NCBI GenBank assembly: GCA_910584575.1 | Contig: CAJUBG010000036.1 | Location: 1-37,396, forward strand | Length of the DNA stretch: 37,396 nucleotides | Direction: 5' to 3' | Source of the DNA: an uncultured Dorea sp. | Lineage (GTDB): Bacteria; Bacillota; Clostridia; Lachnospirales; Lachnospiraceae | Shown: piece by piece, positions 17,843 to 25,826 of the stretch | Position numbering within the stretch: the first letter of the stretch is position 1 | Layout of the letters: the number at the start of each line of letters is the position of its first letter | Made by a program: the position numbers and the translations under genes | Notes under the pieces: generated by a model | Seen by the model: only the letters and a program-made list of their open reading frames with translations | What the model was told of the DNA's origin: nothing | The model's database searches: none

Positions 17843-18790
17843 TTATGATACTGTTGCTAATTCGTCCAAAAACCATTTCTTAACCATCTCCAGGTCTACG
17901 CCGACTAAATCTGATATATCTTCATTAGAAAAACCTCGCGCCTTCATGTTTATAGCCGTTTCCTTTGCTTTCTTCATTTCCCCCTGTTTCTCGCCCCGCT
18001 TCTCGCCTCTTTCCTCGCCCCGCTTCTCGCCTCTTTCCTCGCCTCGCTTCTCTACATAATCTAATACATCACACATATTCTTAACTTCCTCTCCTTCTGC
18101 AGCAGTATTTACCGCTTCCTCAAACCGATTATCTTTCGTCAGTACCGACATCATTTGCAGAACTTCCTTCACGTGCTTAAACTGCGTATCTGTTGGGATA
18201 TAATCCTTATTCTTCCTAATCTGTACAAAATAATCTGCCACAATACGAAAATCACTCTTAAACATAGCAACCTGTTCTTCTGACAGAAAAGCAATCTCAA
18301 ACAAGTTAATCTTCAGATTCGTTACAAATGGCTTCATATCCTCGTCTAAATTGTCAGCTACACACTCAAATATTGTGGTAGGCTTATTCCAGTGCGATAC
18401 GCCAAAATATAGTACAAGCGTTATAACCGGATAGCGTGGCTTCGTATTTTTTCTGTACTTCCCATCTTCTCCTTTTACATAGAAAATCTGGTCGCGATAG
18501 GAGGCGCCGTCATATCCAAACACTCTTAAGGGCAGATCATCCTCCGGACTTGTTTCGTTTTCCAACCCATAAAGTGAAATCTTAATATTGTGCTTTTTCC
18601 AATACTTTGCCGTGTCCCGTTCCTGCTCACGCAATTTCTGGTCAGCTTTATAGACAGACCTGACAACGGCTGGCTCAAGTTCTTCCTCTTTTATCTTTTC
18701 TATGCCATGAAATAGCAGTACATTCACAATATCTGCAAATACATCATTATAAGACTCCAACGTTTTTTCGACCATGTCCTTTTCAGCCAT
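17843..18790 (-). CDS. Rpn-type PD-(D/E)XK nuclease / transposase-like protein
   Basis: The 315-aa product resembles the Rpn family (recombination-promoting nuclease, formerly putative transposase). The nuclease core is residues ~60-150: DLPLRVFGYDGASYRDQI with a candidate metal Asp, then RYPVITLVLYFGVSHW. Residues ~245-270 are a run of GEERGEKR repeats. The C-terminus has a helix-turn-helix-like stretch (MKARGFSNEDISDLVGVDLEMVKKW). Such proteins occur in many diverged copies in Lachnospiraceae; their physiological role is unsettled. The ATG has GAGGAGG upstream and a good promoter at 18812-18840. The repeat segment may vary in copy number. Confidence 0.82.
   Translation of the reverse strand: MAEKDMVEKTLESYNDVFADIVNVLLFHGIEKIKEEELEPAVVRSVYKADQKLREQERDTAKYWKKHNIKISLYGLENETSPEDDLPLRVFGYDGASYRDQIFYVKGEDGKYRKNTKPRYPVITLVLYFGVSHWNKPTTIFECVADNLDEDMKPFVTNLKINLFEIAFLSEEQVAMFKSDFRIVADYFVQIRKNKDYIPTDTQFKHVKEVLQMMSVLTKDNRFEEAVNTAAEGEEVKNMCDVLDYVEKRGEERGEKRGEERGEKRGEKQGEMKKAKETAINMKARGFSNEDISDLVGVDLEMVKKWFLDELATVS
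17981..18053. repeat. 24-bp tandem repeat inside the Rpn-type gene
   Basis: The segment repeats a roughly 24-base unit (CGCCTCTTTCCTCGC followed by CCCGCTTCT) about three times with small variations. It encodes alternating GEER/GEKR octapeptides. Unit length is a multiple of three, so copy changes would keep frame. Confidence 0.8.
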
Positions 18791-18811
18791 CCGTATACCT
18801 CCTCTGCTTCT

Positions 18812-18840
18812 ATCTTAGCATAGCAGAATACTATTTTCAA
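18812..18840 (-). promoter_or_regulatory. Promoter of the Rpn-type gene
   Basis: Minus strand TTGAAA (-35, 18835-18840), 17-base spacer, TAAGAT (-10, 18812-18817), ending 21 bases before the ATG. It lies immediately after the stop of the radical SAM gene. Confidence 0.6.
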
Positions 18841-18845
18841 TCTGG

Positions 18846-19787
18846 TCAAACACTTTCCTGGTGAAAACTGCTTTCCTCCACTCCCTCCCCGTCAAACTCC
18901 GGTATAAAACTCTCAAGCGCGGCCTCTCCCTCCTGAATATATCCACATTCCACCCCAATCCCCAAGGCAAAGTCCACCACTTTATCATACTCTCTTTTCG
19001 TAACTTTTCGTCCTAATAGCAAATGGTTTCTTGTGTGTGGCATAGGCGTATACTGATTCATAATACTAATCAAAATATGATTCCCATACGCTTCATAAAG
19101 ATATCTGATTACTTCTTTAGAATTTCTCACCTGCCCCGGAAGCACCAAATGGCGGACAAGCACTCCCTTTTTCAGCAATCCGGACGTCTCATCCATCTGA
19201 AACTCTCCCGTCTGGGAAACCATTTCCTCCAACGCCTGCTTTGCATACGCCGGATAATCCGGCGCATGAGAATATTCCTCGGCAAGACGTTCATCCATAT
19301 ATTTAAAATCCGGCAGATAAATATCCACATAACCTCTAAGCAGCGTCAGCGTCTCCGTTCTCTCATACCCGCCTGTATTATACACAATCGGGATATTCAA
19401 TCCCTTTCCCTTTGCCAAATCCAAAGCCTCAATAATCTGCGGCACATAATGGGTCGGCGTCACAAGGTTAATATTGTTAGCCCCCTGTCCCTGCAATTCC
19501 AGAAAAATATCTGACAGTCTGCCGACAGAAATGACCTTTCCGGCTTTTGCCTGAGAGATATTGTGATTCTGGCAGAAAATACAGCCCAGATTACATCCGG
19601 AAAAGAATACCGTTCCTGAACCGGATTTGCCAGAAATGCACTCCTCCTCCCACATATGCAGGGCGGCTCTTGCAACAACAAGCTCTGCCGTCTCCCTGCA
19701 ATATCCGGTACGTCCTGCCAGACGGTCTGCACGGCACATTCTGGGACACAGAACACAGGCTGACATAAAGGAATCCAGCCTATTCAT
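18846..19787 (-). CDS. Radical SAM protein, PflX-like (COG1313 type)
   Basis: The 313-aa protein carries the radical SAM cluster motif in FFSGCNLGCIFCQNHNIS (C-x3-C-x2-C near residue 65). It is preceded by an N-terminal cysteine motif CVLCPRMCRADRLAGRTGYC, typical of the PflX group related to pyruvate formate-lyase activating enzyme. Later parts are GANNINLVTPTHYVPQI and YLPDFKYMDERLAEEYS. It should bind a 4Fe-4S cluster and S-adenosylmethionine and form a radical; the substrate is unknown. Its ATG overlaps the GH32 stop by 8 bases, with GGGAGG just upstream, so it is translationally coupled to the sugar locus. Whether it serves that locus is unclear. Confidence 0.88.
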   Translation of the reverse strand: MNRLDSFMSACVLCPRMCRADRLAGRTGYCRETAELVVARAALHMWEEECISGKSGSGTVFFSGCNLGCIFCQNHNISQAKAGKVISVGRLSDIFLELQGQGANNINLVTPTHYVPQIIEALDLAKGKGLNIPIVYNTGGYERTETLTLLRGYVDIYLPDFKYMDERLAEEYSHAPDYPAYAKQALEEMVSQTGEFQMDETSGLLKKGVLVRHLVLPGQVRNSKEVIRYLYEAYGNHILISIMNQYTPMPHTRNHLLLGRKVTKREYDKVVDFALGIGVECGYIQEGEAALESFIPEFDGEGVEESSFHQESV

Positions 19788-21132
19788 CCAATCCCTCCCA
19801 GACCATACCGCCGCCTACATACACATGCTCTGCCTTTCCTTCGATTTCATCCCCTAAGCCATAAACTACATGGCTGAGCACATACTGGCCTCCATTGACA
19901 AATACTTCTATAAGATTACCATCCACAAATATGTCCAGTTCATATCTGCCCCCAAGCTTCGGCGTACTTGCTGACAGGCGGTAACCTTTTAGCCCGCCAT
20001 ACACCTTGCTTCTGTCTGCCTTAAGGGTATCCTCCTCCACCCATAGACGATAACCGCCGATATTCAACTCCTCCCCTTCTCCAAGCTCTGTCTTTAGACG
20101 GTATGCCACACGCCTTCTGTTACCCAACTCCCTGATAGGAATCTCCTTTGCAAAATACCCTTCAACCTCTGGATGCACTCGAAAATATATATGCCCCCCG
20201 GCGGCCTCCACGACTCTCGGCAGACACATCATGCCGTTCCAGGGCTTCCCTCCTTCCTTCTCCACAGCCTTTGGCATACGCATCCAGGCAATCATCACCC
20301 GTCTGCCCTCTTTATCCACATTGGTCTGAGGCGCATACAAATCCATTCCGTAATCCACCAGCCTGCTCTTTTGCACCATACGCATTTCGCAGGTTACCGG
20401 ATGAAACTGCGCCAGTCCGCACATTGCAAAATGAGGGTATTCCAATCCATCCGCCGCCGCATACATAGGCGAACCCATAAACACATAACTGTCATTCACT
20501 TTAAAAATGTCCGGACACTCCAGAATCCTCCCGAACTGCTCACTCTGATATTGATTCACGTATTCCCATCTTTCCCCATCCCTGCTGCGAAAGAATAACA
20601 CACGCCCTTCCCGTTCTTCATAAGTACTCCCAAGAGCCATATAGTAAAAGTCTTTGTCCCTCCACACCTTAGGATCCCTTGTATGGGTCCGGTTTGCAAG
20701 CTTCTCATCCATAATGACCGGAATGATCCTCCTCTTATCCCTCCAGTTGTCAAAAGAATACCCGTCCTTTGACACAAGCATAGCCTGGCTCGTCTCATAC
20801 CGGTCCTTATACGCAGAATGGATATTTTCCTCATCGGTTTCCAGATACCTTACCGCTGAATAATACAGGTATAATTTTCCCTCCTTCTCAACCGCGCTGC
20901 CAGAAAATACTCCATTCTGGTCATACACCTTCGTGGGAAACAGCGCAATCCCCAGATGCTCCCAGTGAACCAAATCCTCACTCACAGCATGTCCCCAGTG
21001 CATCGTCCCCCATACAGGCGCATATGGGAAATGCTGATAAAACAGGTGATACTTTCCTTTATAATAAATAAATCCATTCGGATCATTCATCCAATTTCCT
21101 GGCGCCCTCAAATGCAATATATCCTTCTTCAT
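19780..21132 (-). CDS. Glycoside hydrolase family 32 (sucrose-6-phosphate hydrolase / beta-fructosidase)
   Basis: From the ATG at 21132 the enzyme is 450 aa. GH32 motifs are clear: the nucleophile motif WMNDPNGFIYYKG near the N-terminus, FSGSAV, the transition-state motif HTRDPKVW near residue 155, and the acid/base motif LECPDIFKV near residue 205. A C-terminal beta-sandwich follows (LDIFVDGNLIEVFVNGGQYV). No signal peptide is seen, so it works in the cytoplasm on imported fructosides such as sucrose or fructo-oligosaccharides. A TTG at 21156 would add eight residues, but AAAAGGA fits the ATG better. It follows an ABC sugar importer and precedes a coupled radical SAM gene. Confidence 0.93.
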   Translation of the reverse strand: MKKDILHLRAPGNWMNDPNGFIYYKGKYHLFYQHFPYAPVWGTMHWGHAVSEDLVHWEHLGIALFPTKVYDQNGVFSGSAVEKEGKLYLYYSAVRYLETDEENIHSAYKDRYETSQAMLVSKDGYSFDNWRDKRRIIPVIMDEKLANRTHTRDPKVWRDKDFYYMALGSTYEEREGRVLFFRSRDGERWEYVNQYQSEQFGRILECPDIFKVNDSYVFMGSPMYAAADGLEYPHFAMCGLAQFHPVTCEMRMVQKSRLVDYGMDLYAPQTNVDKEGRRVMIAWMRMPKAVEKEGGKPWNGMMCLPRVVEAAGGHIYFRVHPEVEGYFAKEIPIRELGNRRRVAYRLKTELGEGEELNIGGYRLWVEEDTLKADRSKVYGGLKGYRLSASTPKLGGRYELDIFVDGNLIEVFVNGGQYVLSHVVYGLGDEIEGKAEHVYVGGGMVWEGLDE

Positions 21133-21217
21133 ACTAAACGCATCCTTTTCTATCAATTATCTCACATTATACTCTTTCTTCCTTCGTCCCACAAGATACC
21201 CCTCCCCATAAAGCCGA

Positions 21218-21244
21218 AAAAGAGGGCAGTCCCCGCCCTCTTTT
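21218..21244 (-). terminator. Intrinsic terminator between permease and GH32 genes
   Basis: Minus strand: AGAGGGC, a 7-base loop, GCCCTCT, then TTTTTC. The stem is GC-rich with a T-run, placed after the permease stop and before the GH32 start. Within a co-directional operon it would lower GH32 expression relative to the importer. On the plus strand a shorter T-run also follows. Confidence 0.75.
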
Positions 21245-21265
21245 CATATCGTATCGTATTCTTAT

Positions 21266-22126
21266 TTACTTTACTGCACCGGCAACAACTCCGCCGATAA
21301 TCTGTTTCTGAAGCGCCACATATAACACCAGGATAGGCACTACACACAATAAAAGCCCCGCCATAATCGTACCATAATCCGCAGAATAGGTTCCATAGAA
21401 GCTATAAGTAGAAAGCGGTAATGTCAAAAGCTTTTTGTCTGACAACACAAGCGACGGCAGCAGGAAGTCGTTCCAGAAAGCCATGGAATTCAAAATCACC
21501 ATCGTTGATATAATCGGTTTCAGCAACGGAAGCACGATTTTGAAAAATGTTTGAGAGTGTGTGCAGCCGTCTATGTACGCTGCTTCTTCCAGTGCAATCG
21601 GAACATTTCCCTTGATAAACCCATGGAACATGAACACGGACATTGCCATGGAAAATCCTGTGTGCATGAAAATCAGCGTAATCCTGTGGTTCAGCACGTT
21701 CAGAGTGCCGCCGTAGATGCTGACAAGGGGAATCATGATTGCCTGGAATGGAATGATCATGGATGCAACCATCAGGGCAAACGTAAGCTTGGAAATACCG
21801 TTATTATGACGCACTATATAGTATGCAAGCATCGCCGCCAGTAAGGTCACCAGCACCGTTGCCGAAACCGTAACGATTAGAGAGTTCTTAAAGGCATTCA
21901 GGAAATCCATCTGTGTAAATGCCTTTACAAAATTGTCAAAGGACAGTCCCTTGATGGTATATAACCAGGAAAACGGGCTCTTGATAATATCCCTTTTCTG
22001 TTTCAGGGAATTGATTACCACCATAAGGAACGGGAACATATACGCCGCAAAAATAATGACCATCCCCGCTATTGCAAGAAAGTTAGCGGCTTTTCTTTTA
22101 TTTCCGCCAATTGTCGTCTTTTTCAT
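21266..22126 (-). CDS. ABC sugar transporter permease, MalG type
   Basis: The 286-aa protein has six membrane segments (first IAGMVIIFAAYMFPFLMVVI) and the cytoplasmic EAA loop EEAAYIDGCTHSQTFFKIVLPLLKP that contacts the ATPase. This is the second permease of the CUT1 carbohydrate importer family. Its start overlaps the stop of the other permease gene by one base. No ATPase gene is in this locus, so a shared MsmK-like ATPase elsewhere is likely. Confidence 0.94.
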   Translation of the reverse strand: MKKTTIGGNKRKAANFLAIAGMVIIFAAYMFPFLMVVINSLKQKRDIIKSPFSWLYTIKGLSFDNFVKAFTQMDFLNAFKNSLIVTVSATVLVTLLAAMLAYYIVRHNNGISKLTFALMVASMIIPFQAIMIPLVSIYGGTLNVLNHRITLIFMHTGFSMAMSVFMFHGFIKGNVPIALEEAAYIDGCTHSQTFFKIVLPLLKPIISTMVILNSMAFWNDFLLPSLVLSDKKLLTLPLSTYSFYGTYSADYGTIMAGLLLCVVPILVLYVALQKQIIGGVVAGAVK

Positions 22127-22998
22127 TATGCCTCAACCTCCTGTTTCTTCGTCAGATATACCTGAATACCGCTGATGCAGGCAACGATAATGAATAAGAT
22201 AAACGCCTCTGCCTGGCCCACTCCGAATTGTCTGGAGGTAAACGCCTTTTCATATACATGCATTGCCGCCATCTCCGTCGTCCCATAGGGTGCGCCTGCT
22301 GTCAATGACAGGTTCACATCATATACCATAAACGCCCTTGACAGCGTCAGGAACAGACAGATGGTTACGGATGACATCATCAGCGGCATGATAATATTCT
22401 TAAGCTTAATCCATCCTGAAGCCCCGTCGATACTGGCGGCCTCCATAACGTCCTCGCTCAGCCCCATGAAGCCGGCCACATAGATAAGAATCATATAGCC
22501 GGACAACTGCCATACAGATACCAGTACCAATGCCGCAAACGCCTTAGTCGGGTCTGACAGCCATGACACCTCAAACAGACTCCATCCCGTAGATTCTCCG
22601 ATACTAACGAAAACTCTTGAGAATACAAACTGCCAGATATATCCAAGTACAATACCTCCGATTAAGTTTGGCGTAAAGAAGCCGGCCCGAAAGAAATTCT
22701 GTCCTTTTATCCCCCGTGTCAAAAGGTATGCAATGGCGAAGGCAAGCACATTTACCAGCACAACCACCAGAATTACGTACTTAAATGTCAACAGCAGCGA
22801 AGTCCAGAACTGCCCATCCTTCACCACGCCGGCAAAATTCTTAAGGCCGATAAAATTCTTCACCTTTGCGACTCCGTTCCAGTCCGTCAGTGTCAGATAG
22901 ATACCATAGATAAATGGAACTATAACGACTGCAAAGAAACAGAACATCCCCGGAAGCGCAAACATACAGAAATCTTTTCCGTTATTTTTTGATCTCAT
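22126..22998 (-). CDS. ABC sugar transporter permease, MalF type
   Basis: The 290-aa protein has six predicted membrane segments, beginning FCMFALPGMFCFFAVVIVPFIYGIYL, and the EAA loop MEAASIDGASGWIKLKNIIMPLM. It is the first permease of a CUT1 importer, forming a heterodimer with the following MalG-type permease. It lies 64 bases after the binding-protein gene and shares one base with the next gene. Context with GH32 points to fructosides as cargo, which is inference. Confidence 0.94.
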   Translation of the reverse strand: MRSKNNGKDFCMFALPGMFCFFAVVIVPFIYGIYLTLTDWNGVAKVKNFIGLKNFAGVVKDGQFWTSLLLTFKYVILVVVLVNVLAFAIAYLLTRGIKGQNFFRAGFFTPNLIGGIVLGYIWQFVFSRVFVSIGESTGWSLFEVSWLSDPTKAFAALVLVSVWQLSGYMILIYVAGFMGLSEDVMEAASIDGASGWIKLKNIIMPLMMSSVTICLFLTLSRAFMVYDVNLSLTAGAPYGTTEMAAMHVYEKAFTSRQFGVGQAEAFILFIIVACISGIQVYLTKKQEVEA

Positions 22999-23062
22999 GT
23001 CTTATCCCTCTTTTCTATTCCTATAAATATTATCTACACAAACATATTCCTCAGTTACCCGC

Positions 23063-24439
23063 TTACTCCTGCTCATCCCAGTATTCCTGAATAGACTCCG
23101 TAAGCTCGTCCCTGTCGCTTCGCTCTGCAAGATACTTCTGCATAGCCGCCCCAAGGACAGCCCAGTGGTCGTTTGGCACGATGGCAGAGGCATTGAACGC
23201 CTTATCCTCATGCACCTTCTCATAAATATCCCGACTTAACGGGTCATTAGGCTCATAAGGATTATTCTGAAACGGCGGTATGATACTGCATGTCTTTACC
23301 AGCATCTGCTGCCCAATCTCGCTGAATACAATCCAGTTAAGGAATTCCTTTGCCGCCGCCTTCTGATGATCCGTAGCAAGCTGCCCGTCAAGCATAATCT
23401 GTTTGGACGGCGACCCCTGAATCTTCTGATTTGCAAAATCCTTGGAATCATTATTCATGAAATATGGCAGGAAGCCATATTCATCCTCCGTCTCGGCGCC
23501 TGCTTCCTCCAGATTCGGCCATGCCCAGTTCCCGTTGAACCAGATTGCCGTCTTACCGTCCACAAGGTCAATCGCCATCTCATCGTAATCTGCCCCAAGC
23601 GGGTCGCCCTTGGCTACATTGTACTTCTTCAGCACATCAAACATGTCCAGGAAATCCGACAATCGTTCATAAGAATCCAACTCCATCTTTCCGGCCTTGA
23701 TGGACTCAATGACCTCCTGCGCGCCCTCGGACGTCCCATCATTCGTCTCATAGATATACTGCAAGTGGTGCGCCCCCAGCGACCAATCCTCTTTGGCAAG
23801 GGAAACCGGCTTCGCAATGCCTCCCTCCACTAATCTGTCAAGCAATTCCACAAATTCGTCCTGAGTCGTAATTGAATCCGGCTTGAATTCTTCTCCCAGA
23901 GCCTCGTCAATCACAGCCTTGTTATAGATTAATCCCCTGCCCTCGATACACAGCGGGAAGCTGTACACCTTGCCGTCAACCTCCGTCAAATAGCCTTCTG
24001 CCTCTGAAATCCATTCCTCATTGGTCAAATCCTCCGCTTTTTCTTTGGCCAGCGCTATTACGTCCGTGGTATCAAGGATTGACAGGGTCGGTGCATTTCC
24101 TGAATTGTACATGCTTACTACCTTCGTGTACGGGGAATCTCCGTCTGTCACAGGCATAACCTCCACATGGACGCCGGATTTGCCCTCGAATTCTGCTGCC
24201 ATCTTCTCCAACGCCACCTGGATCTCCGCCTTTGAATTCAAAAGAGTGATACTCGTCCCGTCCAAGGAAGCATCATACTCAAACGTATCCACAGAGGTGT
24301 CGATTGGTATCTCCTTCTCCTCCTCATTCGGATCATCCGGATCACTGGCAAATCCAAATCTGCATCCGGTCAGCATTGAAACCGTCAGCACTGTGACAAT
24401 TCCAAATGCTGTAACTCTTGTCATAAGATTTCTTTTCAT
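23063..24439 (-). CDS. Extracellular sugar-binding lipoprotein (ABC importer)
   Basis: The product (458 aa) starts MKRNLMTRVTAFGIVTVLTV and ends its signal with the lipobox LTGC, so it is a lipid-anchored solute-binding protein. The mature part is the large two-lobed cluster-1 carbohydrate-binding fold (ITLLNSKAEIQVALEKMAAEF, ... GKTAIWFNGNWAWPNL, ... AAAKEFLNWIVFSEIGQQML). It delivers a sugar to the two permeases downstream. The start at 24439 is chosen because AGGAGG lies 7 bases before it, while the ATG at 24445 directly abuts that site. The promoter and operators lie 40-115 bases upstream. Confidence 0.94.
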   Translation of the reverse strand: MKRNLMTRVTAFGIVTVLTVSMLTGCRFGFASDPDDPNEEEKEIPIDTSVDTFEYDASLDGTSITLLNSKAEIQVALEKMAAEFEGKSGVHVEVMPVTDGDSPYTKVVSMYNSGNAPTLSILDTTDVIALAKEKAEDLTNEEWISEAEGYLTEVDGKVYSFPLCIEGRGLIYNKAVIDEALGEEFKPDSITTQDEFVELLDRLVEGGIAKPVSLAKEDWSLGAHHLQYIYETNDGTSEGAQEVIESIKAGKMELDSYERLSDFLDMFDVLKKYNVAKGDPLGADYDEMAIDLVDGKTAIWFNGNWAWPNLEEAGAETEDEYGFLPYFMNNDSKDFANQKIQGSPSKQIMLDGQLATDHQKAAAKEFLNWIVFSEIGQQMLVKTCSIIPPFQNNPYEPNDPLSRDIYEKVHEDKAFNASAIVPNDHWAVLGAAMQKYLAERSDRDELTESIQEYWDEQE

Positions 24440-24479
24440 GACCATTCCTCCTGATTTCCTGCATTCTCTGCATATTTAT

Positions 24480-24515
24480 AACCGGTTAAGTAATCGGTAA
24501 AGTAACCGGTTACTT
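24480..24515. promoter_or_regulatory. Three tandem 12-bp operator boxes at the importer promoter
   Basis: Three directly adjacent units read AACCGGTTAAGT (24480-24491), AATCGGTAAAGT (24492-24503) and AACCGGTTACTT (24504-24515). The right-hand one centres an 18-bp perfect palindrome AAAGTAACCGGTTACTTT (24499-24516). They lie just downstream of the -10 box of the importer promoter, the classical place for a repressor, and match the second cluster near the lacI-type gene. Confidence 0.7.
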
Positions 24516-24524
24516 TATAGTCTT

Positions 24525-24553
24525 ATCATAGCACTCTTACCTATGCCCGTCAA
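24525..24553 (-). promoter_or_regulatory. Sigma-A promoter of the importer-GH32 operon
   Basis: Minus strand TTGACG (-35, 24548-24553), a 17-base spacer and TATGAT (-10, 24525-24530). The predicted start is near 24518, directly at the operator cluster. Confidence 0.75.
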
Positions 24554-24618
24554 TCATAAATAATATCTTTGTGAATCATATACGAAAAACCCAATCTAAA
24601 ATTGTATATCATTTACAA

Positions 24619-24642
24619 AACCGGTTACTTAACCAGTTACTT
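24619..24642. promoter_or_regulatory. Two tandem 12-bp operator boxes upstream of the LacI-type gene
   Basis: AACCGGTTACTT (24619-24630) and AACCAGTTACTT (24631-24642) repeat the same 12-bp unit seen near the importer promoter. They end one base before the -35 box of the regulator gene, so binding could control both divergent promoters or allow looping over about 120 bases. Confidence 0.65.
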
Positions 24643-24643
24643 A

Positions 24644-24672
24644 TTGTTCTTTTTCCCTATATTTGTTATACT
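24644..24672 (+). promoter_or_regulatory. Promoter of the LacI-type regulator
   Basis: TTGTTC (-35, 24644-24649), 17-base spacer, TATACT (-10, 24667-24672) with an extended TGT just before the -10. The ATG follows 40 bases downstream. Confidence 0.65.
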
Positions 24673-24712
24673 AAAATCATAAATATTTTTATTGTAAGGA
24701 AATAGAACTACC

Positions 24713-25744
24713 ATGGCACAGAAAAAAAACGTAACTTTTAGTGATATTGCGGAATATACACATTTTTCTAAAACGACAATCTCAAGATACTTCAATAATC
24801 CTGACTCGCTTACTCTTGAGAATCAGGCGATTATCTCAGATGCCCTTGTCAAACTGAATTACAAGGAAAATAAGGTGGCCCGTATTCTGGCAAACGGAAA
24901 GACAGAATTCATCGGAATCATCATTCCAAGCCTTTATCTCCATTATTTTTCCGAGATGCTGAACCAGATTCTGTCTACTTATGAGACGTTCGGATATAAA
25001 TTTCTTGTTTTCGTGGGAAATGAAAACAAAGAGATTGAAAAGCAATACATTCATGAGCTTCTTGCTTATAAGATTGAGGGTTTAATCGTGTTAAGCCATA
25101 CCATCCCCTCCAAATCCCTGGCAGCTCTCTCCATCCCAATCGTGTCGATTGAACGGGAGGACGAATTTATCTGTAGCGTCAATACCGATAACTACATGGG
25201 CGGCGTCCAGGCAACGGGATTGCTTGCAAGCCATAATTGCGACGTACTTATTCACATTAATTCGCCTACCCCAGAAAATCTCCCCACCTATGGCCGTATT
25301 CAGGGCTTCTTAGATGTGTGCAAAGAGCACCGCCTAAAGCACCAGGTCATCTGCAAGGATTTGAAAGCAAATTATGAATCCCTACAAGCTCAGTTTAATG
25401 AAATCATTGACGGGCTTGACCGTGATTATACCGGACAAAAAAAGGGTGTCTTTATATCCAACGACACCCACGCTAATATTTTTCTAAACCTGCTTTTCCG
25501 CAAACATGGGAAACTCCCTGACGATTACCTGATTGTGGGCTTCGACAATTCACCGCTTTCACGCGAGGCAGTCGTTCCAATCAGCACAGTGGGACAACAG
25601 ATTGATAAAATTGCCTATGAAGCCGTAAGCCTTCTGGTCGAGCAGATGAACGAACGTAAAAAAAGAAAGCCCGTCCCACTGGACGAGCCGATTCACAAGA
25701 TTATTCCGCCAGTCCTTATACGTAGGGAAACGACTGAGCGATAA
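24713..25744 (+). CDS. LacI family transcriptional regulator
   Basis: The 343-aa protein has an N-terminal LacI helix-turn-helix (VTFSDIAEYTHFSKTTISRYFNNP, residues 5-28), a hinge helix region around ENKVARILANGKT, and a periplasmic-binding-protein-like sensor domain (FIGIIIPSLYLHYFSEML onward). It most likely represses the divergent sugar importer and GH32 operon and responds to a fructoside or its product; this follows from position and the operator boxes. It lacks the usual alanine-rich minor-groove hinge found in LacI itself, so its operator half-site spacing may differ. A hairpin terminator follows its stop. Confidence 0.93.
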   Translation: MAQKKNVTFSDIAEYTHFSKTTISRYFNNPDSLTLENQAIISDALVKLNYKENKVARILANGKTEFIGIIIPSLYLHYFSEMLNQILSTYETFGYKFLVFVGNENKEIEKQYIHELLAYKIEGLIVLSHTIPSKSLAALSIPIVSIEREDEFICSVNTDNYMGGVQATGLLASHNCDVLIHINSPTPENLPTYGRIQGFLDVCKEHRLKHQVICKDLKANYESLQAQFNEIIDGLDRDYTGQKKGVFISNDTHANIFLNLLFRKHGKLPDDYLIVGFDNSPLSREAVVPISTVGQQIDKIAYEAVSLLVEQMNERKKRKPVPLDEPIHKIIPPVLIRRETTER

Positions 25745-25767
25745 TCGTATATGGTACAGAATACAGA

Positions 25768-25811
25768 GTCACTGGGTAGGGGGAAATCACTGACTCTCCC
25801 TTCCCAGTGAC
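25768..25811. terminator. Hairpin between convergent lacI-type and sdaAA genes
   Basis: GTCACTGGG (25768-25776) pairs with CCCAGTGAC (25803-25811), extended inward by AGGGGGA/TCTCCCT. It is long and GC-rich but lacks a strong T-run on either side. A bidirectional terminator is the likely role. Confidence 0.6.
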
Positions 25812-25826
25812 ATTATGTCAGCTTCT

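Noticed and set aside
17981..18053. CRISPR-like repeat
   Set aside because: Units are contiguous without spacers and lie in a coding frame; it is a coding tandem repeat.
24480..24642. Iteron-type replication origin
   Set aside because: The 12-bp boxes lie exactly at divergent promoters of a LacI-regulated sugar locus, with no replication gene nearby; operators explain them better.
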